Under the pieces are notes generated by a model. The model was given only the letters and a program-made list of their open reading frames with translations. It was not told the origin of the DNA and searched no databases. DNA of 64,000 bases, taken from contig NZ_JAFBBP010000001.1 of the NCBI RefSeq assembly GCF_016907275.1, positions 2,470,001 through 2,534,000 on the forward strand, in the 5' to 3' direction. The DNA is from Micromonospora luteifusca (GTDB lineage: Bacteria; Actinomycetota; Actinomycetes; Mycobacteriales; Micromonosporaceae). A program made the position numbers and the translations under genes. Shown here piece by piece: positions 34,749-44,430 of this stretch (the stretch's first letter is position 1; each line of letters opens with the position of its first letter).

Positions 34749-34757
34749 CTACCGGTA
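34730..34757 (+). repeat. yajQ 3'-end direct repeat, right copy
   Basis: Reads IALQFNNYR followed by TAG, i.e. the end of a yajQ gene without the rest. It differs from the left copy at one base within 28 and in the stop codon. Likely the original chromosomal end displaced by the insertion. Confidence 0.85.
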
Positions 34758-34762
34758 GCGGC

Positions 34763-35290
34763 TCAGTAGACGACGGTGTACCAGTGTGCGGTCTCGCCGG
34801 GTAGCGGCGCCAACCGCACGTTGGTGCCGCCCGGGTGGTCGAACATGCGCACCCCGTCGCCGAGCAGCACCGGGGCGAAGAACATGAGGATCTCGTCGAG
34901 CAGCCCGGCCTGAATGCACTGCTTGGCGACATTCGCGCCGAGGATGTTCACGTACTTGTCCCCGGCGGCCTCCTTGGCCTGCGCGACGGCGGTGTGCAGG
35001 TCACCGACGAACGTGACGTCCGGGGGTGGCTCGGTCGGCGGCCGGTGGGTGAGCACGAAAACCGGCCCGTGGTACTGACCACCGAAGGCGCCCTCGCGAT
35101 CGGTGCCGCGGTTCGGGTCGTCGCCGCCGAAGGTGCCGTTGCCGACCAGGAGCGCGCCGACGTTGTCCAGCACACGCTCCGCCGTCGGATTGTCGCCCCC
35201 GACGTGCTCGGTCAGCCATGACATGTCGCCGCCGGGGCCGGCGATGAAGCCGTCGAGCGACGCCGTCGCCGAGTAGAGGACCTTGGCCAC
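34763..35290 (-). CDS. Dihydrofolate reductase-fold (RibD C-terminal) protein
   Basis: A 175-aa protein starting MAKVLYSATASLDGFIAGPG. The blocks GALLVGNGTFGGDD, PVFVLTHRPP and YVNILGANVAKQCIQAGLLD with LMFFAPVLLGDGVRMF are those of the RibD_C/DHFR superfamily of NAD(P)H-dependent reductases. Many such stand-alone proteins have no known substrate; folate or riboflavin roles cannot be claimed. It converges on the yajQ 3' repeat. Confidence 0.9.
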   Translation of the reverse strand: MAKVLYSATASLDGFIAGPGGDMSWLTEHVGGDNPTAERVLDNVGALLVGNGTFGGDDPNRGTDREGAFGGQYHGPVFVLTHRPPTEPPPDVTFVGDLHTAVAQAKEAAGDKYVNILGANVAKQCIQAGLLDEILMFFAPVLLGDGVRMFDHPGGTNVRLAPLPGETAHWYTVVY

Positions 35291-35352
35291 GATTTTCTCC
35301 TCTCCGCGGCGTTCAGTCTGCTGGCCACCGGCGGCGGGAGCAACGGCTCAGG

Positions 35353-36612
35353 TCAGACGGTGACAAGCTCTTCGGTGCGTACCGCCGTGTTTTCCGCACG
35401 GGCGATGGGCCCGGCGGGCGGCGCGGCGACCGCGGCCCCGACGGCGACCGCCGCCCCGGCGAACAGGAACGCCCACTGGACGCCACCGGCGTGGTCCACG
35501 ATCAGGCCGGCCACCGAGCCGCCGGCGGCGCTCGCCGCGACCGCCACGGTGACCACCCAGGTGTACGCCTCGTTCAGCATGCCGGCGGGTGCGATCCGGC
35601 CGACCAGGGTGTTCTCCAGGGTCAGCGCGGGTGCGATGGTGGCGCCGCCGACGACCAACGCGACACCCAACGCCAGCGGGGTGGGCATCAGCGCGAACAC
35701 CACGAAGGTGCCGGCCAGTGCGGCGAGCAGCAGGGCGAACTGGCGGGTCATGTTCGGTGCCGGCTTGCGGACGCCGAACCAGAACCCGCCGATGGCGCTG
35801 CCGATCCCCCAGACCGCGAGCAGGAGGCCGGCCAGGCTCTCCGGGTCGTCGGTGGTGTGACCGCTCGCGTAGGCCGGGACGATCACCCCGGCGGCGCCGA
35901 ACGCGATGCCCAGGCTGGCCACGCAGACCAGCAGGGCCGGGAAGCCGGCGACCCGCAGCGGGCCGAGCCCTCGGGCGTGGTGTTCCCGCGGGTGCGGGCG
36001 CCAGCCGCGCATGACCCGGCCGAGGGCCACGGCGGTCGTGCCTACCAGGGTGACCACGGCCGCACCGATCAGCGCGGCCGCCGCGTCGGCGAACAGGACG
36101 AAACCGGCCACGAGCAGGGGGCCGAGCACGAAGACGATTTCGAACAGCGAGGTCTCGGCGGCCAGCGCGGTGTTACGCAGGGTGTACCGGCCGGAGTTGG
36201 GGCCGGTCAGGTCGTTCCAGGCGCCCCGGATGGCGGCGGTGAGCGGCGGGTACGTGGCGCCGGCCACAGCTGAGGCGACGTAGATGGCAGCGAGGGCGTC
36301 GTCGCCCGAGCGGCTGGCCAGCAGCAGGCCGATGAGCGCCAGCGGGTGGGCCACGGCGGTGACCAGCAGGACGGGGCTCGGGCCGACGCGGTCGGCGATC
36401 CGCCCGGCCACCGGGCTGAGCGCGGCGCCTGCGACGGCGTAGATCCCGCCCGCGATGGCGGCCAGCGCGTACCGACCGGTCACCTGCTCGACCACCAGGA
36501 GCAGCGCCAGCGGGGTCATGCCGATCCCGAGCCGCCCGATGATGCCGAGGACCAGCATCATCGGCGCGCCGGGAATCCGCCAGACACCCAGGTACTGACG
36601 CAGCGCGGCCAC
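35353..36612 (-). CDS. MFS transporter
   Basis: A 419-aa protein with about twelve membrane helices and the MFS cytoplasmic-loop motif ([14 protein letters not shown]). GTG at 36612 follows GGAGG; the open frame beyond it upstream is not coding. The final 20 residues are soluble. Substrate is unknown; the overall type resembles drug or metabolite exporters. Confidence 0.88.
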   Translation of the reverse strand: MAALRQYLGVWRIPGAPMMLVLGIIGRLGIGMTPLALLLVVEQVTGRYALAAIAGGIYAVAGAALSPVAGRIADRVGPSPVLLVTAVAHPLALIGLLLASRSGDDALAAIYVASAVAGATYPPLTAAIRGAWNDLTGPNSGRYTLRNTALAAETSLFEIVFVLGPLLVAGFVLFADAAAALIGAAVVTLVGTTAVALGRVMRGWRPHPREHHARGLGPLRVAGFPALLVCVASLGIAFGAAGVIVPAYASGHTTDDPESLAGLLLAVWGIGSAIGGFWFGVRKPAPNMTRQFALLLAALAGTFVVFALMPTPLALGVALVVGGATIAPALTLENTLVGRIAPAGMLNEAYTWVVTVAVAASAAGGSVAGLIVDHAGGVQWAFLFAGAAVAVGAAVAAPPAGPIARAENTAVRTEELVTV

Positions 36613-36759
36613 CGTGAACCTCCAGGGGATGTAACGAGCGTTAGCGGTTACGACCCTAACGCCACCACTGTGTGGGCAGATACCGGATATCTGCCCCGGC
36701 ACAGCACTTCGCCCGTACCCGGTGTGACCGGGTACGGGCGGAGGCGTGGATTCAGCGGG

Positions 36760-37635
36760 TCAGCGCTGGAACTGCACCGGCCCCGAGTTGGCGGCCATCT
36801 GCTCCAGCCGGGCGACGCGGTCCTCCATCTTCGGGTGAGTGGAGAAGAGCGCGGCCATGCCACCGCCCCGGAACGGGTTGGCGATCATGAGGTGCGCGGT
36901 GCTGGTGAGCTGGCCCTGGGCCGGCAACGGCCGACGTCGAGCCACCGCGTCGATCTTGCGAAGTGCGCTGGCCAGGGCCAGTGGGTCACGGCTCAGCTCG
37001 GCACCCGAGGCATCCGCCTGGAACTCGCGGCTCCGGCTGATCGCCAACTGGATCACGGTGGCCGCGATCGGGCCGAGGATCAGGGTCAGCAGCAGCACGG
37101 CCGGGTTGGGCCTGTCCTCGTCGTCCCCACCGCCCAGCGGGATGAAGAAGGCGAGGTTCGCCAGCAGGGTGATGATGCTGGCCAGACCAGCCGCCACGCT
37201 GGAGATCAGGATGTCCCGGTTGTAGACGTGTGACAGCTCGTGCCCGATCACACCGCGCAGCTCGCGGTAGTCGAGGACCTCGGTGATGCCCTGGGTCACG
37301 CAGACCGCCGCGTGCTGCGGGTTACGACCCGTGGCGAACGCGTTGGGCTGCGCGGTCGGGCTGACGTAGAGCCGTGGCATGGGTTGGCGGGCGTCGGTCG
37401 CCAACTCGCGCACCATCCGGTACAACTCGGGGAACTGTGCCTCGGTGACCGGTTGCGCCCCCATCGAGCGCAGTGCGAGCTTGTCGGAGTAGAAGTACGA
37501 AACGCCGTTCATGACCAACGAGATGAGGACGGCAATGACCAGGCCGCCACTGCCGCCGAACCCGTAGCCCACCGCGAGAATCAGTGCGGAGAGCAGGCCG
37601 AGCAGCGCGGCGGTCTTCAGACGGTTGTGGTGCAC
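36760..37635 (-). CDS. htpX: Membrane zinc protease HtpX
   Basis: A 291-aa M48 protease for membrane-protein quality control. GTG at 37635 has GGAGAG upstream. Two N-terminal helices ([40 protein letters not shown]) are followed by [20 protein letters not shown], the zinc motif [13 protein letters not shown] near 135, further helices, and [14 protein letters not shown] with the third zinc ligand Glu. It stands alone between the MFS gene and nuoN. Confidence 0.95.
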   Translation of the reverse strand: MHHNRLKTAALLGLLSALILAVGYGFGGSGGLVIAVLISLVMNGVSYFYSDKLALRSMGAQPVTEAQFPELYRMVRELATDARQPMPRLYVSPTAQPNAFATGRNPQHAAVCVTQGITEVLDYRELRGVIGHELSHVYNRDILISSVAAGLASIITLLANLAFFIPLGGGDDEDRPNPAVLLLTLILGPIAATVIQLAISRSREFQADASGAELSRDPLALASALRKIDAVARRRPLPAQGQLTSTAHLMIANPFRGGGMAALFSTHPKMEDRVARLEQMAANSGPVQFQR

Positions 37636-37751
37636 GATCTCTCCTTCGGTGCACGGATCGCCGGGATCCGCTGACCGGTGCAACAACCCGGTACCCACCA
37701 ACCATCCGTCTCAACGCTGAGAGTTCACTGAGACTGCAGTTGCAGGTCAGG

Positions 37752-39251
37752 TCAGCGGCCGGCCAGGTCGAGCACCAACTGCGGAGCGAAGCCGAGCACC
37801 ACCGCAGCCACCGTCGCCACCGCCAGCACCACCGCCACCACACCCACCACGGGTACGGCCGCCGTGCCCCCACCTGACGCGGAGGCCAGACCGGGCGTCG
37901 TCGGCGTCGGCGCCCAGAGCGCGGCGGTCACCCGCAGGTAGTAGGCCAGCCCGATCACGGCGTTCAGCGCAACCACCAGCGCCAGCCAGGCCGCCCCGCC
38001 GTCCAGCAACGCCCGCACCACTGTCACCTTCGCGAACAGGCCGGCCAACCCCGGTGGCAGGCCCGCCAGACCCACCAGCGCGAGACCGAGCGCCGCGGCC
38101 CGCCACGGATGCCGACGGGCCGCCCCGCGCAGGTCGTCCAACGTGCCGCCATCGGCACCCGCCGGGCGCAGCGCGGTCACCCCGGCGAACGCGGCCAACT
38201 CCAACACCACGAAGAAGACGGCGTACGCCACCGCGGCGGCGTACGCGGCTGCCCGTGCGTCGTCCGTGCGCCCGGCAGCCAACGCCAGAGCGCCCAGCGG
38301 GGCGAGGATGTAGCCGGCCTGCGCGACGGACGACCAGGCGAGCAGGCGGACGGTACGCCGCTGACGCAGGGCGACGAGGTTGCCGACGGTCATGGTGAGC
38401 ACCGCGAGCAGGGCGAGCACCGGGCCGGTCTGATCCGCCGGCAGCGCCCTCTGCACCACGGCGAGCAGAGCGACCAGGCCGCCCAGCTTCGACGCCGTGG
38501 ACAGGTACGCGGCCACCGGCAGCGGCGCGCCGTCATAGGTGGCCGGCGCCCAGGCGTGGAACGGCACCGCCGCCACCTTGAAGGCCAGCCCGACCAGCAG
38601 CACCGCCACCGCGGCGGTGGTCAACGGCAGGTCCCGCAGCTCGGGCCGCTCGGCGAGCAACGCGCTGAGCCGGTCCAGGTGCAGCCCACCGGTCACCGCG
38701 TACAGCAACGCGGCACCGAGCAGGGTCAACGTGGTCGCCACCACGCTGACCACGAAGAACGTCAGTGCCGCCTCCGCACTGGCGAGGCTGCCCCGGCGCA
38801 GCCCGACCAGCACGTACAGCGGCAGCGTCAGCGTCTCCAAGGCGACGATCAGGGTGATCAGGTCGCCGGCCGCGCCGAGCACCACACCACCGGTCATCGA
38901 GCAGGCCAGCAGGAAGGCGTACTCCCCCACCGGCGACCGCCCGGCGAGCAGCGCCGGCACGGAGAGCCCGAGCACGCCCAGGGTGAGCAGCGCCACCACC
39001 GCGGCAACCAGCGCGGCCCGACCGCCGAAGATCCAGGAACAGTCGGCGCCGACGCAGAACGTCCGCCGCTCCCCGCCCAGGCCGACCAGGACGGCACCGA
39101 CGGCGGTGCCGAGCGCGCCGAGCGCCGCCACCACGATCGTGGCCCGTGGCCGGGCCAGGAACAGGTCGGTGAGGAGCACGAGCACGGCGGTGCCGGCGGC
39201 CAGGTACGCCGGCAACAGCGCGACGTTGTCCACGCTCTGCACGCCAGTCAC
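37752..39251 (-). CDS. nuoN: Complex I membrane subunit NuoN
   Basis: A 499-aa antiporter-like subunit of NADH-quinone oxidoreductase. About fourteen helices; PLPVAAYLSTASKLGGLVAL and a LLAWSSVAQAGYIL block with the conserved Lys/His-region sequence identify NuoN rather than NuoM/L. Its GTG start overlaps the nuoM stop (GTGA). Last gene of the leftward nuo run. Confidence 0.93.
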   Translation of the reverse strand: MTGVQSVDNVALLPAYLAAGTAVLVLLTDLFLARPRATIVVAALGALGTAVGAVLVGLGGERRTFCVGADCSWIFGGRAALVAAVVALLTLGVLGLSVPALLAGRSPVGEYAFLLACSMTGGVVLGAAGDLITLIVALETLTLPLYVLVGLRRGSLASAEAALTFFVVSVVATTLTLLGAALLYAVTGGLHLDRLSALLAERPELRDLPLTTAAVAVLLVGLAFKVAAVPFHAWAPATYDGAPLPVAAYLSTASKLGGLVALLAVVQRALPADQTGPVLALLAVLTMTVGNLVALRQRRTVRLLAWSSVAQAGYILAPLGALALAAGRTDDARAAAYAAAVAYAVFFVVLELAAFAGVTALRPAGADGGTLDDLRGAARRHPWRAAALGLALVGLAGLPPGLAGLFAKVTVVRALLDGGAAWLALVVALNAVIGLAYYLRVTAALWAPTPTTPGLASASGGGTAAVPVVGVVAVVLAVATVAAVVLGFAPQLVLDLAGR

Positions 39252-40756
39252 GGGAAGACCACCCCAATCAGGGCGTCGACGGGAGCCTCGGCGACACCGA
39301 GGACCAGCGCCGGGGCCAACCCGATGGCCAACGCGAGCAGCACCAGCGGCACCCACGCGGTCAACTCCGCGCCGGCCAGGCCCGGGCCGACCTGCCCGAC
39401 GGCGGGGCTGGGCCGGTTGTGGGTGACCTGGCGCAGCAACCGCAGGAAGTACGCCGCGGTGAGCGCTCCGCCGACCGCGGCCAGCACCCCGAGGGTGATC
39501 CAGAGTGGGCCGCCCACCTGAACCGCCGCGATCACCGCGAACGCCTCACCCCAGAAACCAGCCAGGCCGGGCAGGCCGAGCGACGCGATCGCCGCGAACG
39601 CGAGCAGACCAGCCAACCGAGGCGCGGTCTCCCGCAGCCCGGACAGCTCGGCGAGCGTGCCCGTGCCGGTACGGTCCTTCACCGCCCCGGCGAGGAAGAA
39701 CAGCAGGCCGGTGATCACCCCGTGCGCGATGTTGCCGATCAACGCCGCCTGGATGCCGACGGTGGTCAACGTGGCGACACCCAGCAGCACGAAGCCCATG
39801 TGCCCCACGCTCGAATAGGCGATGAGCCGCTTCACGTCAGACTGGGCCAGGCAGACCAGCGAACCGATCAGGATCGCGGCGACGGCCAGCACGCCGAGCA
39901 CCGGCGACGCCCAGCGGGCACCCTCCGGCGCCACCCCCACCGCCACCCGGATCAGACCGTAGGTGCCCATCTTCAGCAGCACCCCGGCCAGCACGACACT
40001 GCCCACCGTGGGGGCCTGGGTGTGCGCGTCGGGCAGCCAGGAGTGCAGCGGCCACAGCGGGCTCTTCACCGCGAACGCCAACGCCAACAGGGTGAACGCG
40101 GCCAACTGGGTGCCCCGGGACATCCCCGCACCGCCGGTCAACGCCACCACGTCGGCGGTGCCGGCGGCCGCCACCACGACGTACACGCCGACCAGCAGCA
40201 ACACCGAGCCGAACAGGGTGTAGAGCGCGAACTTGCGGGCAGCCCGACGCCGGTCCGCGCCACCCCAGCCGGCGATGATCGCGTACATCGGCAGCAGGAC
40301 TACCTCGAAAAAGAGGAAGAACAACACCAGATCCAGGGCGAGGAAGGTGCCCAGGATGCCCACCTCGACCACCAGCAGCAGCGCGACCAACGCCCGGCCA
40401 CTGCCGCCGCCCGGAACCCGCCACACCGTGTACGCGCAGCAGAGCAGGGTGAGCAGCGCGGTCAACACCACAAGCGGCCAGGAGATGCCATCGACGCCGA
40501 GATCGAAACGCAACTCCAGGCCGGGCACCCAGGGCAGGTCCAGTTCGTGCCACGGGCGCACCGCTGGCGCGTCCGCCGACCAGGCGAACCAACCCCGGCC
40601 CCCGAACACCAGCGGCACCGCGGCCAACAGGGTCAACGCCGCCGCTACCGTGCCGACCAGCCGGGCCGCCCGGTCCCGTGGCGTCGCCGCCACCGCGACC
40701 GCGCCGAGCGCCGGGAGCGCCAGCACGGCCACCAGCAACACCTGCCCAAAACTCAC
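39248..40756 (-). CDS. nuoM: Complex I membrane subunit NuoM
   Basis: A 502-aa antiporter-like subunit. LRFDLGVDGISWPLVVLTAL, YAIIAGWGGADRRRAARKFA, VKSPLWPLHSWLPDAHTQAP and KRLIAYSSVGHMGFVLLG are classic NuoM blocks with the proton-path Lys. The GTG start at 40756 and its GAGG ribosome site abut a 59-bp tandem repeat that separates it from nuoL. Confidence 0.94.
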   Translation of the reverse strand: MSFGQVLLVAVLALPALGAVAVAATPRDRAARLVGTVAAALTLLAAVPLVFGGRGWFAWSADAPAVRPWHELDLPWVPGLELRFDLGVDGISWPLVVLTALLTLLCCAYTVWRVPGGGSGRALVALLLVVEVGILGTFLALDLVLFFLFFEVVLLPMYAIIAGWGGADRRRAARKFALYTLFGSVLLLVGVYVVVAAAGTADVVALTGGAGMSRGTQLAAFTLLALAFAVKSPLWPLHSWLPDAHTQAPTVGSVVLAGVLLKMGTYGLIRVAVGVAPEGARWASPVLGVLAVAAILIGSLVCLAQSDVKRLIAYSSVGHMGFVLLGVATLTTVGIQAALIGNIAHGVITGLLFFLAGAVKDRTGTGTLAELSGLRETAPRLAGLLAFAAIASLGLPGLAGFWGEAFAVIAAVQVGGPLWITLGVLAAVGGALTAAYFLRLLRQVTHNRPSPAVGQVGPGLAGAELTAWVPLVLLALAIGLAPALVLGVAEAPVDALIGVVFP

Positions 40757-40757
40757 T

Positions 40758-40875
40758 GGACCGCCTCTGTTCGCGACTGCGGGGCTCGCAACCCCGGCTC
40801 ACTCCTCGCGCTCACCGGACCGCCTCTGTTCGCGACTGCGGGGCTCGCAACCCCGGCTCACTCCTCGCGCTCACG
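40758..40875. repeat. 59-bp tandem duplication between nuoL and nuoM
   Basis: Two direct copies (40758-40816 and 40817-40875), identical except for the last base. Each has an inner dyad GGGGCTCGCAACCCC. The left end supplies the nuoM ribosome site and the right end overlaps the nuoL stop codon. Every other nuo junction here except those with inserted genes is an overlap or short gap, so this is an insertion. I recall similar short repeats between genes in Micromonosporaceae. Confidence 0.9.
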
Positions 40876-42808
40876 GGATCACTCCGATCAGGGCGGCTGC
40901 CAAGCCGATCAGCAGCGCGCCGGCCAGCACACCTGCGGCGGCCCGGGGCAGCGCCGCTCGGTGCAGCGCGGCCAGCCCCGCACCCAGACCGGACGCGACC
41001 CGCCCGCTGCCCTCGACCGCGCCGTCCACCACCACCTCGTCGCCGGAGCGCGCGGCGCGGGCCAGCGCGCGGGCGGGACGTACGACAAGGGTGTGCTGGA
41101 CGTCGTCGAGCCGGAACGCGCGGGCGAAGACCGGCCGCAGCGGACCCAGCGCGGCCGCCGGATCGGCGGCCCGGTTCCGACGCCAGCCCAGCGTTACCAG
41201 CCCCGCGCCGACCAGCAGCAACGCCAACGGCAGCAGCACCCCGGACCCGAGGTGGACCAAGCCGTCCTCGGAGCCCGCCACCGGGACGGTCGGGAACCGC
41301 AGGCGATCGGCGAACGCCCCGACGAACCCGGCCAGACCGAGCAGCGCGGCCGGCACCGCCAGCAGCAGCACCGGCCAGCGCAGCAGCGCCGGCGGATCGT
41401 GGGGCCGGACCAGCGGCAGGCGTGGCGCACCGAAGAAGGCGCGCAGCAGCAGTCGACCCGCATACCAGGCGGTGATCGCCACCCCGACCAGCCCGGCCAG
41501 CCACACCAGCCAGCCCACCCAGGACGGCGCCGGGCCGGTGCCCTCCAGCGCGGCCGACTCCGCCACCGTGAGTACGCCGTCCTTGCTCCAGAAGCCGGCC
41601 AACGGCGGCACCCCAGCCAGCGCGCCCAGGCCCACGACGGTGCACCAGAACGTCACCGGCATGCTCCGCCGCAGCCCCCCCATCTCCGACATCAGCGTGG
41701 TGCCGACCGCGTGGATCACCGCGCCGGCGGCGAGGAACAGCAACGCCTTGAATGCGGCGTGGGTGAGCAGGTGGAACAGCGCCGCCGACGGTGAGCCCAC
41801 CGCCAGCGCGCCCGTCATGTAGCCCAACTGGGACACGGTCGACCAGGCCAGCACCCGCTTGATGTCGTCCTGTGCGGTGGCGGCGAGCGCACCGAGCAGC
41901 AGGGTGATCGCGCCGACCACCCCCAGCACGGTCAGCGTGACCGGCGCGGCCGTGAACAGCGGGTAGAGCCGGGCCACGGCGTACACGCCGGCGGCGACCA
42001 TCGTCGCCGCGTGGATCAGCGCGGAGATCGGCGTCGGGCCGGCCATCGCGTCCGGCAGCCAGGTGTGCAGCGGGAACTGCGCGCTCTTACCGGCCACCCC
42101 GGCGAGCAACAGCAGGCCGGCGGCGGTCAACGTCGCACCGGAGTGGTCATGGGCGAGCACGTCGGCGATCCGGAAGCTGCCCGTCGACACGCCGAGCAAC
42201 GCGATGCCGAGCAGGAACCCGACGTCACCGACCCGGGTCACCAGGAACGCCTTCATCGCGGCGGCCGGAGCGCCGGGGAGTCGGCGGTCGTGGGCGATGA
42301 GCAGGTACGAGCAGAGGCCCATCACCTCCCAGCCGACCAACAGCATGATCAGGTCGCCGGCGACCACCACCAGCAGCATGGCACCCGTGAAGAGGCTGAT
42401 CTGCGCGGCGTACGGCGGGTAGCGGTGGTCGACGTCCACGTCGTCGTGCGGACCGCGCCGCAGGTAGCCGATCGAGTAGACCTGCACGGCCAGGGCGACC
42501 GCGGTGACCGCCACCGCGACCAGCGCCGCGGCACCGTCCAGCCGTACGCCGAGCGTCACCATCAGCCCGCCGACGTCGACCCAGGTGGTCGACGTCTCCG
42601 TCGGCCCGTCGACCGTCAGCAGGAGCGCCACGGCCAGCGCCAGCGCGCCAGCCGCGCCGGTGACGCCGAGCGCGATGGCCAACCGTCGGGCCCGGTCGCC
42701 ACCTGCGGCACCCGCGCCCAGATGACGCGGGGCCGGCGGCAACAGCAGACCGACCAGGCCGGCGACCAGCGGAACGGCGGGCAGCAGCGCCCCGAGCAGC
42801 CCGGTCAC
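40871..42808 (-). CDS. nuoL: Complex I membrane subunit NuoL
   Basis: A 645-aa subunit, the distal proton pump with the lateral helix. Recognisable blocks: VQVYSIGYLRRGPHDD, LVGWEVMGLCSYLLIAH, VTRVGDVGFLLGIALLGVST, GKSAQFPLHTWLPDAMAGPT, PISALIHAATMVAAGVY and KRVLAWSTVSQLGYM. GTG at 42808 overlaps the nuoK stop (GTGA). The stop codon at 40871 falls in the tandem repeat. Confidence 0.94.
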   Translation of the reverse strand: MTGLLGALLPAVPLVAGLVGLLLPPAPRHLGAGAAGGDRARRLAIALGVTGAAGALALAVALLLTVDGPTETSTTWVDVGGLMVTLGVRLDGAAALVAVAVTAVALAVQVYSIGYLRRGPHDDVDVDHRYPPYAAQISLFTGAMLLVVVAGDLIMLLVGWEVMGLCSYLLIAHDRRLPGAPAAAMKAFLVTRVGDVGFLLGIALLGVSTGSFRIADVLAHDHSGATLTAAGLLLLAGVAGKSAQFPLHTWLPDAMAGPTPISALIHAATMVAAGVYAVARLYPLFTAAPVTLTVLGVVGAITLLLGALAATAQDDIKRVLAWSTVSQLGYMTGALAVGSPSAALFHLLTHAAFKALLFLAAGAVIHAVGTTLMSEMGGLRRSMPVTFWCTVVGLGALAGVPPLAGFWSKDGVLTVAESAALEGTGPAPSWVGWLVWLAGLVGVAITAWYAGRLLLRAFFGAPRLPLVRPHDPPALLRWPVLLLAVPAALLGLAGFVGAFADRLRFPTVPVAGSEDGLVHLGSGVLLPLALLLVGAGLVTLGWRRNRAADPAAALGPLRPVFARAFRLDDVQHTLVVRPARALARAARSGDEVVVDGAVEGSGRVASGLGAGLAALHRAALPRAAAGVLAGALLIGLAAALIGVIP

Positions 42809-43167
42809 CGGCCCGCCTCCGTGTCCAGGACGGCCGGCTCGCGCCCGCCTGCCGGCTGCGCCGGCTCGGTCAGTGGCACGTCATCCACCGCCACGCTGGC
42901 CCGCAGCCGGTAGAGCTGCAGGACGATCGCCAGCCCCACCCCGATCTCGGCCGCGGCGAGGACGATGACGAACAGCGCGAAGACCTGCCCGGAATGCGGC
43001 AACACGGCGCGGGCGGTGGTGTCCGCGGTGACCAGGATCAGGTTGACCGCGTTGAGCATCAGCTCGACTGACATCAGCACCAGCACCGCGTTGCGGCGGC
43101 GCAGCACGCCGTACACGCCGAGGCCGAACAGCAGCGCGGCGGTGACGTACGGGATGACCGGCCTCAC
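42805..43167 (-). CDS. nuoK: Complex I membrane subunit NuoK
   Basis: A 120-aa three-helix subunit. The conserved helix-2/3 acidic residues are in VLMSVELMLNAVNLILV and VIVLAAAEIGVGLAIVLQLY. It carries a polar C-terminal tail of about 25 residues beyond the usual length of about 100. GTGA overlaps at both ends couple it to nuoJ and nuoL. Confidence 0.93.
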   Translation of the reverse strand: MRPVIPYVTAALLFGLGVYGVLRRRNAVLVLMSVELMLNAVNLILVTADTTARAVLPHSGQVFALFVIVLAAAEIGVGLAIVLQLYRLRASVAVDDVPLTEPAQPAGGREPAVLDTEAGR

Positions 43168-43727
43168 CGGCGCCCCCCGGTCTTGACGTCCACCCCGGGC
43201 CGCTCGGCGGCGGGACCCGCGCCGGGGCCGGGCCGGCCGATGTCCGGCCGGGACAGCACCACCGCTCCCACCAGGGCGGACAGCAGCAGCACGGAGAGCA
43301 CCTCGAACGGCAGCACCCAGGACTGGAAGATCTGCTCCCCCAGCCGCTCGGCGGTGCCCGCCCGGGGCAGTGCGACAGTGCTCCAGCGGTACGCGTCGAC
43401 AAGCAGGACGGTCAGGCCCAGCCCAGCGCCGCCGCCGATCAGGGCGGCCGGCCAGCCAGGCCGGTCCAGATCGTCGGAAGCACCGATCGGGGCCCGGGTC
43501 AGCATCACCGCGAACAGCAGCAGCACCACCACCGCGCCCACATAGATCAGCACCTGCACCCAGGCCACCAACTCGGCGCTGAGCACCAGGAAGTCACCGG
43601 CCAGCGCGCCCAGGCACACCACCAGGTAGAGCCCCGCCCGGACCAGGTGTTTCGTCGTCACCACCAGCACACCGGCACCGACCGCCACCGCGCCGAGGGC
43701 GAGCAGCAGCACGTCCGCGCCGGTCAC
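43164..43727 (-). CDS. nuoJ: Complex I membrane subunit NuoJ
   Basis: A 187-aa five-helix subunit: LALGAVAVGAGVLVVTTKHL, VVCLGALAGDFLVLSAELVA, WVQVLIYVGAVVVLLLFAVM, and a final helix VLSVLLLSALVGAVVLSR. GTG at 43727 is the family-consistent start. It ends in a GTGA overlap with nuoK. Confidence 0.92.
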   Translation of the reverse strand: MTGADVLLLALGAVAVGAGVLVVTTKHLVRAGLYLVVCLGALAGDFLVLSAELVAWVQVLIYVGAVVVLLLFAVMLTRAPIGASDDLDRPGWPAALIGGGAGLGLTVLLVDAYRWSTVALPRAGTAERLGEQIFQSWVLPFEVLSVLLLSALVGAVVLSRPDIGRPGPGAGPAAERPGVDVKTGGRR

Positions 43728-43770
43728 CGGGCCGCCCCCACGGCTGGGGCGTGCACCCGTCGGGCCGGCC

Positions 43771-44385
43771 TCACGACGCCGGACCTGGGTCGGCGCCGGG
43801 CTCGGAGCGTACCGATGGAGGCGCCGGACGCGCGGCGGACGCCTTGCGCGCGGCGGCGGTCTCCTCCTTGGCCGGCTCGCCGTTGGGGTCGTGCGCGGTC
43901 GGCGGCGGAACGGTGGCCATCCACTGGCCCAGGTGGTCCTTGTCGTGCAGCAGGTCCTTGATGTCGTACTCGGCGTACTCGAACTCCGGCGACCAGTAGA
44001 GCGCGTCGAACGGGCAGACCTCGATGCAGATGCCGCAGTACATGCAGAGCGAGAAGTCAATGTCGAACTTGTCGAGCACGTTGCGCTGGCGGGGGCGGGC
44101 GGCGCCGGGCACCGCCACCTCCTCCTTGTGCGAGTCGATGTAGATGCACCAGTCCGGACATTCACGGGCGCAGAGCATGCAGACCGTGCAGTTCTCCTCC
44201 GACAACGCGATCACCCCACGGGAGCGGGGCGGCAGGTCAGGGGCCACGTCCGGGTACTGCTGGGTGGTCGACCGGCTGGTCATCGTCTTGAGGGTGACCG
44301 CCAGCCCCTTCACCAGACCCGCGCCGGGCAGGCTGCGCGCGCTGGTGGCGCCGGCCGGGTCGCCGTGCTCGCTGGGGTCGCTCAT
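43771..44385 (-). CDS. nuoI: Complex I iron-sulfur subunit NuoI
   Basis: A 204-aa ferredoxin-like subunit with two 4Fe-4S motifs, [12 protein letters not shown] (Cys66, 69, 72, 76) and [12 protein letters not shown] (Cys114, 117, 120, 124). It passes electrons toward NuoB. The last 50 residues are an Ala/Pro-rich tail. It heads the I-J-K-L-M-N run, 43 nt before nuoJ. Confidence 0.94.
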   Translation of the reverse strand: MSDPSEHGDPAGATSARSLPGAGLVKGLAVTLKTMTSRSTTQQYPDVAPDLPPRSRGVIALSEENCTVCMLCARECPDWCIYIDSHKEEVAVPGAARPRQRNVLDKFDIDFSLCMYCGICIEVCPFDALYWSPEFEYAEYDIKDLLHDKDHLGQWMATVPPPTAHDPNGEPAKEETAAARKASAARPAPPSVRSEPGADPGPAS

Positions 44386-44430
44386 GTCGACCATCCTGCC
44401 CTGTGGCCCCGGCGCGCGCGACCACCACCC

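Larger units (their letters stand above)
32166..34757. mobile_element. Genomic islet inserted at the 3' end of yajQ
   Basis: About 2.56 kb between two copies of the yajQ end. It holds a MerR-controlled metal cassette (32397-33823), a short membrane ORF, a near-perfect palindrome and a 5'-truncated acetyltransferase. No recombinase is present, so it is either a remnant whose integrase was deleted or a passenger mobilised in trans. Beyond the right copy lies a leftward DHFR-like gene, which would be the natural convergent neighbour of yajQ. Confidence 0.72.

Noticed and set aside
39419..41794. 791-codon rightward open frame, and others over nuoL-nuoN
   Set aside because: Antisense to clearly coding complex I genes, Gln/Arg/His-rich, no recognisable domain or ribosome site.
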